From Streptomyces sp. NRRL F-5135 (lineage in GTDB: Bacteria > Actinomycetota > Actinomycetes > Streptomycetales > Streptomycetaceae): 64,000 nucleotides of DNA. This document shows, in pieces, positions 57,618 through 64,000 of this stretch. Each line of letters opens with the position of its first letter. Position 1 is the stretch's first letter. The position numbers and the translations under genes were made by a program. The notes below the pieces were generated by a model. The model saw only the letters and a program-made list of their open reading frames with translations, searched no databases and was not told the origin of the DNA. The stretch lies in the NCBI RefSeq assembly GCF_000719775.1, contig NZ_JOHR01000001.1, forward strand, positions 124,001 through 188,000. The letters are read 5' to 3'.

Positions 57618-59624
57618 TCAGATTCCGCCCGGCGGCCTGCGGGCGCGCGACGCCGACCGGCGTCCCAGGAGTTCCGCGAGGCCCCGGCGGGTCGCGGCGA
57701 GCACCACGCGGTCCCGCGCGTGCAGCACGTATCCGGGATGCAGATCCCACACCAGCCCGGCCGGCCGGCGTTCCTCGTGGTCGAGCCGGATGTCCGCGAG
57801 ATCGGGCACGCGGTCCCCCGGGCCCGCGGTGTCCAGCGCGATGATCCGCCAGGCGCCGGGGCGGAACACCTCGCCTATCGTGCGCCCCTCCAGCCACGGA
57901 TGCCCCGCCACGTCGATCGCGGCGACCAGCAGCACCTTGCGCTCCACCGGAATGGCACCAAGGATCTGACGTCCCATCATGGCGATGGCGAAGGCCGGGG
58001 CCGCGAGGGTGGAGACGCTGCGGCTGCGGGTGAGCGCGCCGGGGTGCACGGTGCGCATGGTGCGGTAGACGGCGGTGGCGAAGTCGTCGTCGTACACCCG
58101 CAGGGCGACCCGCAGGCCGGGCGCGAGCGAGCGTGCGTACAGCGCGGCCTCGAGGTTGATGATGTCCGCGCTGGTCAGCGCGAGCAGCGCGTGCGCCCGC
58201 TGGATCTTGGCCGCCTCCAGCACGCCTTCCTGCGTCACATCGCCCACGACGGTCGGCACCCGCAGGCTGCGCGCGAGCGGGATGCCCCGGGCCTCGGGGT
58301 CCTCCTCCACGCAGACCACGGGGATGCCCAGTTCGCGCAGGCGCACCAGCACCCGACTGCCGATCTTGCCGAGCCCGAGCAGCACCACATGGCCGGACAG
58401 GCCGCGCGGCGGGCGGCGCAGGGACGCGGCCGTACGGAACGTACCGAGGGCCTCCAGGACGGCGGCCAGCCCCACGGGAAGCAGCAGCAGCCCCGCGGTT
58501 CCGGCGAGCAGTTGCAGGATCTGCCGGTCGGCGGGCTCGCCGACCGCCGGTTCGTTGATGGCGAAGAGATCCAGCAGCGTCAGGTAGACCGCGCGCACCG
58601 GACCGGCGTCGGTGACCAGCCACGAGGTCAGGGCCAGGGCCAGGACGGCGGCGACGATCCCCGCGAAGGACCACCGCAGCCTGCGGGAGAACAGCGAGGC
58701 CAGCGACGCGCCCCGGCCCGAGAACCGGCCGGGCGGCAGATCGGGCCCCGCGTGGGACACGGCCTCCAGGACGACCGTCCCGCGCCCGGTCGCGGCGGCG
58801 GCACTGGCATCGTCGGGCAGCAGCCGCGGGCCCTCCTGTCCGCTGTTGTCGGAGCCCTCCGTGCCCGCGGGGTCGCTGCTGGTGGCGGAGAGCAGGGCGA
58901 GGGTGCACAGCCCCGGGTCGGCCACCTCGCCGGGGCCGGGAGGGTTGCGTTCGACCGCGCGCAGCATCAGGCCGTCGGCCCTGATCACCTTGCTGGTGCC
59001 GGCGACGGCCGTGGCGGCGAGGGCGGGCGCCGCCGTGTCGGCGTCGGACAGGACGGTGGTGGAGGCGTCCAGCCTGGCGGCGTCCAGTCCGGGAGCCGCG
59101 ACGGCCGCCGCCTGGTCGAGCAGTTCCTCCAGGTGCTGGCCGAGCTTGCGGTTGTACATCCGGATGACGAGGCGCAGTTGCGGGTTGAGCCGCCGGGCGG
59201 CCAGCGCGGCCCGGATGTTGACCTCGTCGTCGTCATGTACGAGGGCGAGGGCCGCCGCATCCGCCACCCCGGCGTCCACCAGCGCCTCCTCGTCCAGGTC
59301 CGGTGCCTCCAGTAAGCCCCGGCGCTCCCCCGCGCCCGCCGGGTCCCTGCCGATCCCGCTGCCGGCCCCGGGACCGGGCGCGGCCGTACGGGTCACGGCC
59401 GCGGACATCCGGCCGAAGAACGAGGAGGCCCGGTCGAGCCCGGCGGCCGGGTCGGCGGGACGGCGGGAGGCGCGGGCGGGCGGGACGACGAGCACGACCT
59501 GCTCGCCGTAGACGTCACGCAACTCGCCCGCCAACCGGTGCGCGAGTGTGTCGTCGCCGCAGACGATCATGTGACCCGCCGGCAAGCCGTGCTGTACCTG
59601 CTGAGGAAGTGAGGACACGGTCAC
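57618..59624 (-). CDS. RCK-membrane-RCK protein, CASTOR/POLLUX-like ion-channel homologue
   Basis: This encodes about 668 residues. An N-terminal RCK/TrkA-N domain (about 8-300, HMIVCGDDTLAHRLAGEL) has a 70-residue low-complexity insert. Two hydrophobic segments lie at about 325-400 (SFAGIVAAVLALALTSWLV and LLAGTAGLLLLPVGLAAVL), separated by a pore-like loop LLDLFAINEPA. A second RCK domain (about 420-650, HVVLLGLGKIGSRVLVRL) follows. The potassium signature TVGYG is absent, as in plant CASTOR/POLLUX relatives. It is probably a ligand-gated cation channel subunit. Start GTG 59624 or 59618 is uncertain. Confidence 0.8.
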   Translation of the reverse strand: MTVSSLPQQVQHGLPAGHMIVCGDDTLAHRLAGELRDVYGEQVVLVVPPARASRRPADPAAGLDRASSFFGRMSAAVTRTAAPGPGAGSGIGRDPAGAGERRGLLEAPDLDEEALVDAGVADAAALALVHDDDEVNIRAALAARRLNPQLRLVIRMYNRKLGQHLEELLDQAAAVAAPGLDAARLDASTTVLSDADTAAPALAATAVAGTSKVIRADGLMLRAVERNPPGPGEVADPGLCTLALLSATSSDPAGTEGSDNSGQEGPRLLPDDASAAAATGRGTVVLEAVSHAGPDLPPGRFSGRGASLASLFSRRLRWSFAGIVAAVLALALTSWLVTDAGPVRAVYLTLLDLFAINEPAVGEPADRQILQLLAGTAGLLLLPVGLAAVLEALGTFRTAASLRRPPRGLSGHVVLLGLGKIGSRVLVRLRELGIPVVCVEEDPEARGIPLARSLRVPTVVGDVTQEGVLEAAKIQRAHALLALTSADIINLEAALYARSLAPGLRVALRVYDDDFATAVYRTMRTVHPGALTRSRSVSTLAAPAFAIAMMGRQILGAIPVERKVLLVAAIDVAGHPWLEGRTIGEVFRPGAWRIIALDTAGPGDRVPDLADIRLDHEERRPAGLVWDLHPGYVLHARDRVVLAATRRGLAELLGRRSASRARRPPGGI

Positions 59625-59922
59625 AGTGTGCCGAATACCGAAGAGGACATGACACACCCACCCCCGGAAGCGGGGTCCTGACCGGCCCGTTCCCGGTCGA
59701 CATCGCCTTCCCCCGGGGGCGAACTGACGGCCGGTCACGCAAGGGGCGTCTGGGCTGACGGTGCGCCGGACGATCCCTCGGCGGGCCCGTTCGACGGCCG
59801 ACCGGGCGATGTTCCGGAGCCCTGTGCCGCCGGGCGACCGGGCGGTGCGACCCGACCCCGCGTCCCCGGGGCTTGCCGGCCGGCCCGTCCGCTCACGCCC
59901 GCTGCCGTCCGCTGCCGTCCGC

Positions 59923-61962
59923 TCAGAGCGGGACGACCGTGACCTCGGTGGCCTTCACACTCGTCCAGACCGGCGCACCGTCCGCCAGGGCGAGTTCGGC
60001 GGCGGCCTGGGGGGTGATCTCGGCAACGAGGTCGGGCGCCTCGTCGGAGGTGATCAGCACCCGCAGTCTGCTGCCGAGGGAGGTGATCTCGGCGACCGTG
60101 CCCCGCCATACGTTGCGAGGGCTGCCCCCGGGGCGTTCGCGGTGCACGGAGACGGCCTCCGGCGCGATGACGGCCAGTGCCTCCGTCCCGTCGGGCAGCG
60201 GCTCGGCGACGAGCAGCCGGCCGCCGTCGGCCGGCTTCAGCCCGTCGGACCCGAACGTGCCCGGCCAGGCGTTGCGCCCCAGCATCCGGGCCACCCAGGG
60301 CGAGCGGGGATTGCGGGCCACCTCGGCGGGCGAGGCGTCCTGGAGCGCCCGGCCGGCGTCGAGCACGAGGACCCGGTCGGCCAGGGAGACCGCCTCCACC
60401 GGGTCATGGGTGACGATCAGGCAGACGCCCCCGAAGCCGTCGAGATGGCGGCGCAGGGTGTGCCGTACCTGGGCCCGGGTGGTCTGGTCGAGGGCGGCCA
60501 GCGGCTCGTCGAGGAGCAGCAGCCGGGGCCGGGCGGCGAGCGCGCGGGCCAGCGCGATGCGCTGCGCCTGGCCGCCGGAGACCTGATGGGGCTTGCGGTG
60601 CGCGAGATGGCCGACGCCGAGGCGGTCGAGCCATTCGCGGGCGCCGCGCCGTGCCTCGGCACGGGAGACGCCATGGGCCCGCAGCCCGTACGCCGTGTTG
60701 GCGAGAGCGCTCAAGTGCGGGAAGAGCGCGCCGTCCTGCGGTACCCAGGCCACCCCGCGGCGGTGCGGCGGCCGGGCGGTGACGTCCAGGCCGCCGAGCC
60801 TGAGCCCGGCGTGCGCGCGGGGCGTCAGCCCGAGGAGGGCGCGCAGCAGCGTGGTCTTCCCGGCGCCGTTGGGTCCTACGACGGCGATGGTGGTGCCGGG
60901 CTCCGCTTCGAGGGTGAGCGTGGTGAAGCCGGTGACCTCGGCGCTGAGCCGCCACTCCTCGCGGGGTACGGGGGTCACGGGCGCGGCGACGCCGGGCGCC
61001 GGGACGGTGGTGTCCGCCCGGCGCCCGTCGGCCGAAGGCGTCGGCGCGTCGGGAGCGGTCGTGGCGACGGGAGCGGTCGGTGCCTCGGCGGGGTCGGTCG
61101 CGAGGGCCACCGGCCCGGGGCCTCCGGCCCGGCCGGCTCGCCCGGACCGGCCGCCACGCCCGGCGGGCCCGCCGGCCCAGCGGCCGCGCAGAGCGACCAG
61201 TACGGCCATGGCGATGGCGAGCAGCAGCAGCGAGACGGAGGTCGCGGCCTCGGGCGAGTCCTGGAGCAGCAGATAGACCTGGAGCGGCAGGGTCTGGGTG
61301 GTGCCGGGGAGATTGCCGGCGAAGGTGATCGTGGCACCGAACTCGCCGAGTGCCCGGGCCCAGGTCAGCGCGGCGCCCGCCGCGAGACCGGGGGCGACCA
61401 TCGGCAGGGTCACGGTGCGGAACACCCGTACCGGCGAGGCCCCCAGCGAGGCCGCGGTCTCCTCGTACGCGGTCCGCAGACCGGCGAGCGTGCCTTCGAG
61501 GCTGATGACCAGGAACGGCATCGCGACGAAGGTGGCCGCGACCACGGCGCCCGAGGTGTGGAAGGGCAGGGTGATGCCGAAGGTGTCCTCCAGCCAGGGT
61601 CCGAGCAGCCCGCGGCGGCCGAAGCCGAGCAGCAGCGCGACACCGCCGACGGTCGGCGGCAGCACCATCGGCAGCAGGACCAGGGAGCGCACCAGCGCCG
61701 CGCCGGGGAACCGCACCCGGGCCAGCAGCCAGGCCAGCGGCACGCCCAGCAGCAGTGACAGCCCGAGTGCCCAGAAGGAGACGAGCAGCGAGAGCTTCAG
61801 CGCCTCGACCACGCCGGGGCTGGTGAGGTGCGTGCCGAGTTCGCGCCACGACGTGCGGGCCAGGACGCCCGCCAGCGGCAGCACCAGGAACGCGATCGCG
61901 AGCAGGGCGGGCACCGCGAGTGCGACGGGCGCGCCGACGGTACGGCGGCGGGGACGTCTCAT
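59923..61962 (-). CDS. modBC: Fused molybdate ABC permease-ATPase (ModB-ModC)
   Basis: This encodes 679 residues. The permease half (about 1-285) has five or six helices and the EAA loop GASPVRVFRTVTLPMVAPGL. A Pro/Ala/Thr-rich linker (about 290-370) follows. The ATPase half (about 375-590) has Walker A VGPNGAGKTT, signature VSGGQAQRIALARAL and Walker B LLLLDEPLAALD. A C-terminal TOBE/Mop domain (about 610-679) binds oxyanion. Together with modA 50 bp upstream it forms a molybdate importer in two polypeptides. ATG at 61962 with AAGGTGG 8 bases upstream. Confidence 0.9.
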   Translation of the reverse strand: MRRPRRRTVGAPVALAVPALLAIAFLVLPLAGVLARTSWRELGTHLTSPGVVEALKLSLLVSFWALGLSLLLGVPLAWLLARVRFPGAALVRSLVLLPMVLPPTVGGVALLLGFGRRGLLGPWLEDTFGITLPFHTSGAVVAATFVAMPFLVISLEGTLAGLRTAYEETAASLGASPVRVFRTVTLPMVAPGLAAGAALTWARALGEFGATITFAGNLPGTTQTLPLQVYLLLQDSPEAATSVSLLLLAIAMAVLVALRGRWAGGPAGRGGRSGRAGRAGGPGPVALATDPAEAPTAPVATTAPDAPTPSADGRRADTTVPAPGVAAPVTPVPREEWRLSAEVTGFTTLTLEAEPGTTIAVVGPNGAGKTTLLRALLGLTPRAHAGLRLGGLDVTARPPHRRGVAWVPQDGALFPHLSALANTAYGLRAHGVSRAEARRGAREWLDRLGVGHLAHRKPHQVSGGQAQRIALARALAARPRLLLLDEPLAALDQTTRAQVRHTLRRHLDGFGGVCLIVTHDPVEAVSLADRVLVLDAGRALQDASPAEVARNPRSPWVARMLGRNAWPGTFGSDGLKPADGGRLLVAEPLPDGTEALAVIAPEAVSVHRERPGGSPRNVWRGTVAEITSLGSRLRVLITSDEAPDLVAEITPQAAAELALADGAPVWTSVKATEVTVVPL

Positions 61963-62012
61963 CGGGGCGCCACCTTGTCGTGGTCCAGGTGGTCGGTGGC
62001 CGGCGCGGCGGG

Positions 62013-62801
62013 TCACGGCTTCTGGAAGCCCGCGCCCTGGAGGATCTTCTGCGCCTCGGGGCCGCTGAGCCAAGTGACGAACGCCTTCGCGGCGGCGCTG
62101 TTCCCGGACGTCTTCAGGGTCGCGGCGGGGTACGAGGCGATGGCGTTCTGCGCGTCGGGGATCGGGACGGAGTCGACCTTGCCCGTCGCGGTGGCCGCGT
62201 CCGTCCGGTAGACGATGCCCGCGTCTGCCTCGCCCAGTTCGACCTTGCTGAGCACGGCGCGGACGTTGGGCTCCTCCGAGACCGGCCGTACGGTGACCTT
62301 CTGGGCGTCCAGCACCTGTCGGCTGTAACGGCCGACCGGTACCTCGGGCGCGGCCAGGACCACTTTCAGCCCGGGGTCCGCGAGGTCCTTCAGCGAGCCG
62401 ACCCTGTCCGGGTTGCCCTTCGCCGTGGCGATCACCAACCGGTTCTTGGCGATGACCGTCGGCGTGCCGGTGTCCGCCCGCAGTCCGTCCATGGTCCGGG
62501 TGTCGGCGGTCACGATCGCGTCCGCGGGCGCGCCCTGCTCGACCTGTGCGGCCAGTTCCTGCGAGCCGGCGAAGGAGAAGGTCACCTTCGTGCCCGGGTG
62601 CTCCTTCTCGTACGCGGCTCCCGCCGTCTTGAAGACGTCGGTGAGCGACGCGGCGGCCAGCACCGTCAGCTTCGCGGCGCCGCTGCCGCCTCCCGCGTCC
62701 GTACCGCTGTCGTCCTTGCCGCCGCAGGCGGCGAGGGGCAGCACCAGGGCGGCGGCCGTGAGCACGGCGGCGGCGCGACGGCGGGTCGGGGTATGAGGCA
62801 C
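62013..62801 (-). CDS. modA: Molybdate-binding lipoprotein ModA
   Basis: This encodes 262 residues. The lipoprotein signal ends in the lipobox LPLAAC. The mature periplasmic-type binding fold has [43 protein letters not shown] and [12 protein letters not shown], with the Ser residues that bind molybdate in the family. It delivers molybdate or tungstate to ModBC at the membrane surface. The GTG at 62801 (VPHTPTRRR) follows GAGGAG; a 145 bp gap separates it from the regulator upstream, with which it is probably cotranscribed. Confidence 0.92.
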   Translation of the reverse strand: MPHTPTRRRAAAVLTAAALVLPLAACGGKDDSGTDAGGGSGAAKLTVLAAASLTDVFKTAGAAYEKEHPGTKVTFSFAGSQELAAQVEQGAPADAIVTADTRTMDGLRADTGTPTVIAKNRLVIATAKGNPDRVGSLKDLADPGLKVVLAAPEVPVGRYSRQVLDAQKVTVRPVSEEPNVRAVLSKVELGEADAGIVYRTDAATATGKVDSVPIPDAQNAIASYPAATLKTSGNSAAAKAFVTWLSGPEAQKILQGAGFQKP

Positions 62802-62946
62802 GGCGGGGACTCCTCGGCGGTAGGGGCTCCGGTGGCTCCGCCGGGGAAGCGCCGGGGGAGCACGGGGGCGCAGGACCGGCGGCCGGCCGGGGTGGGCGGA
62901 ACGGCGGTACGGGCGGACGGGGCGGTGAGCGGGGGCGACGGGCCCG

Positions 62947-63342
62947 TCAGGGCCGGTCGATGTGCACGTTCGTCGACTTCACCCGGGCGGTGGCCGCCAT
63001 GCCGACCTCCAGACCCAGTTCCTCCACGGCCTCCCGGGTCAGCAGGGAGACCAGCCGGTGCGGCCCCGCCTGGATCTCCACCTGCGCGGCCACGTCCCCG
63101 AGGGTGACGGCGGTGACGATGCCGGGGAAGGCGTTGCGCGCCGAGGTGTACGACGCCCCCTCCTCGTCCGTGCCGCCCTGCGCGACCTCCACGGAGAACG
63201 CCGCCAGCGCAGGGCCGTCGATGACGCGGCGGTCCGCGTCGTCGCGACGGGTCGCGATCCGGCCCGCGTCCGCCCAGCGGCGCACGGTGTCCGGGCTGAC
63301 ACCGAGCAACCGGGCGGCCTGGCCGATGGAATAGGACTGCAT
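62947..63342 (-). CDS. HTH-Mop fusion regulator of molybdate uptake
   Basis: This encodes 131 residues. A BldC/MerR-like helix-turn-helix (about 2-60: [21 protein letters not shown]) is fused to one TOBE/Mop domain (about 68-131: [23 protein letters not shown] through [19 protein letters not shown]). This is a compact ModE-like layout: Mop binds molybdate and the HTH binds DNA. ATG 63342 is preferred over ATG 63354 because a good -10 ends 7 bases upstream, giving a leaderless mRNA. It is first in line with modA and modBC and divergent from the tandem-Mop gene. Confidence 0.85.
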   Translation of the reverse strand: MQSYSIGQAARLLGVSPDTVRRWADAGRIATRRDDADRRVIDGPALAAFSVEVAQGGTDEEGASYTSARNAFPGIVTAVTLGDVAAQVEIQAGPHRLVSLLTREAVEELGLEVGMAATARVKSTNVHIDRP

Positions 63343-63349
63343 GTGCGAC

Positions 63350-63379
63350 AACATAGGCCGGAATCCCTCGCATTTACAA
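63350..63379 (-). promoter_or_regulatory. Promoter of the mod operon
   Basis: On the minus strand TTGTAA (63379-63374), 18 bp, TATGTT (63355-63350), leading to ATG 63342 at or near the predicted start site. Confidence 0.5.
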
Positions 63380-63509
63380 ACCTGGCTGCTTCTCCTCCTG
63401 GCAGATACGGGACACCCGACGACGACGGCCCCCTGCGGGAAACGCAGGTCCGCGCCAACACCGCCTCACGCGCGTGCCGGACAGATCACCGCTCCTGCGC
63501 GAAAGTCGA

Positions 63510-63515
63510 GATAAT
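63510..63515 (+). promoter_or_regulatory. Candidate -10 (GATAAT) for the tandem-Mop gene
   Basis: GATAAT matches TATAAT at five of six bases in an AT-richer patch about 50 bp upstream of ATG 63568. No good -35 is visible. Confidence 0.3.
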
Positions 63516-63567
63516 GACAAATCCGGCATCCCGCTCCCCTGTGATCTCTCGCGAGGCGAGGTACCCC

Positions 63568-63996
63568 ATGAGCCTGAGTCTGAGCATCCGCAACCAACTG
63601 CCCGGCACCGTCACCGCCGTGAGCCTCGGGGCGGCCGTCGCCGTGGTCACCGTGCGCCTGGACGGCGGTCAGGCGATCACGTCGGCCATCACCCGGGAGG
63701 CCGTACAGGAGCTGGACCTCATTCCGGGCCGCACCGTCCGGGCGCTGGTCAAGGCGACGGACGTCTCGCTGGCGGCCGGACCGGTCACGGGGCTGAGCAT
63801 CCGCAACCACCTTCCCGGCACGGTCGCGCACATCACCGCGGACGTCGCCATGGCGGCGGTGAAGGTCACCGTACCGGGCGGGGAACTGACGGCCGCCGTC
63901 ACCAAGGAAGCGGTCGACGACCTCGGGCTCTCCGCCGGTTCGGCGGTCACCGTACTGATCAAGGCCACGGAGGTCGCGCTCGCCGCCACCGGATGA
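63568..63996 (+). CDS. Tandem Mop (TOBE) molybdate-binding protein
   Basis: This encodes 142 residues, nearly all of it two Mop domains of about 68 residues each. They are readable from the repeated openings LSIRNQLPGTVTAVSLGAAV and LSIRNHLPGTVAHITADVAM, and the repeated TxEAVxxLxLxxG-V-xLxKAT-V ends. Tandem Mop proteins (molbindins) store or buffer cytosolic molybdate. The ATG at 63568 follows GAGGCGAGG; an ATG at 63514 is in frame but would overlap the -10. It shares a 225 bp divergent region with the HTH-Mop regulator gene. Confidence 0.9.
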   Translation: MSLSLSIRNQLPGTVTAVSLGAAVAVVTVRLDGGQAITSAITREAVQELDLIPGRTVRALVKATDVSLAAGPVTGLSIRNHLPGTVAHITADVAMAAVKVTVPGGELTAAVTKEAVDDLGLSAGSAVTVLIKATEVALAATG

Positions 63997-64000
63997 CGCG

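Overview
The window is typical Streptomyces chromosome. GC content is very high, third codon positions are almost always G or C, GTG and a few TTG starts occur, and ribosome sites are of the GGAGG/GAAGGAG kind. The gene families also fit: a conservon with a CYP157-like P450, an NsdA-type regulator, DUF397, DUF4232, CGNR and baeRF proteins, an AldO-type alditol oxidase, Tat-exported hydrolases and a Ca-type PI-PLC. I saw no tRNA, rRNA, CRISPR array, prophage or complete insertion sequence. The genes look like chromosome-arm housekeeping and accessory functions rather than one dedicated biosynthetic cluster.

Layout. 1-4 kb: a partial gene, a small hypothetical, a GH15 glucosidase and a two-domain VOC protein. 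4-9 kb: a complete conservon operon (cvnA-B-C-D plus P450) with overlapping genes, preceded by a 0.7 kb AT-richer leader. cvnC carries a rare TTA codon, so the operon may depend on bldA. 9-19 kb: AraC regulator/EamA exporter pair, alditol oxidase, YoaK, Nudix, TauE/SafE, an SNG1-like membrane protein, a DUF4232 protein, a UBP zinc finger and a lipoprotein. Convergent pairs here are separated by GC hairpins. 19-26 kb: MerR regulator, Tat-exported PHP hydrolase with a histidine-rich leader, a hypothetical gene whose 3' end is formed by a 183 bp MITE-like element, a secreted GH16 glucanase with a ricin-type lectin domain, a secreted endonuclease I and a PAS/SpoIIE phosphatase.

27-45 kb: NsdA-family regulator divergent from a kinase-fold protein, a Tat-exported zinc amidase, a baeRF protein, a flavin reductase, a GH95 fucosidase, a CGNR regulator, DUF397, a secreted sphingomyelinase-like hydrolase with a possible jacalin-like domain, a ChaA antiporter, a serine hydrolase and a phytoene-desaturase-like oxidase. 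45-59 kb: a soluble Ser/Thr kinase with kinesin-light-chain-type TPRs, an MpaB-like oxygenase, an ATP-dependent DNA ligase, a GlxA-type regulator/NADPH oxidoreductase pair, a secreted PI-PLC, a methyltransferase-DedA operon divergent from a two-component system, and an RCK-membrane-RCK ion-channel-like protein. 60-64 kb: a molybdate locus (HTH-Mop regulator, modA, fused modBC) divergent from a tandem-Mop molybdate-binding protein.

Several regulatory structures stand out. A perfect 20 bp palindrome is placed about equally far from both divergent promoters of the methyltransferase and two-component operons. A TGGT/ACCA palindrome lies next to the GH16 promoter. A roughly 19 bp stem and 11 bp direct repeats lie upstream of nsdA. 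A GACATG repeat with one-turn spacing occurs upstream of two secreted-enzyme genes. An AT-rich palindrome lies over the CGNR promoter. All functional calls come from motif recognition by eye; no database search was run.
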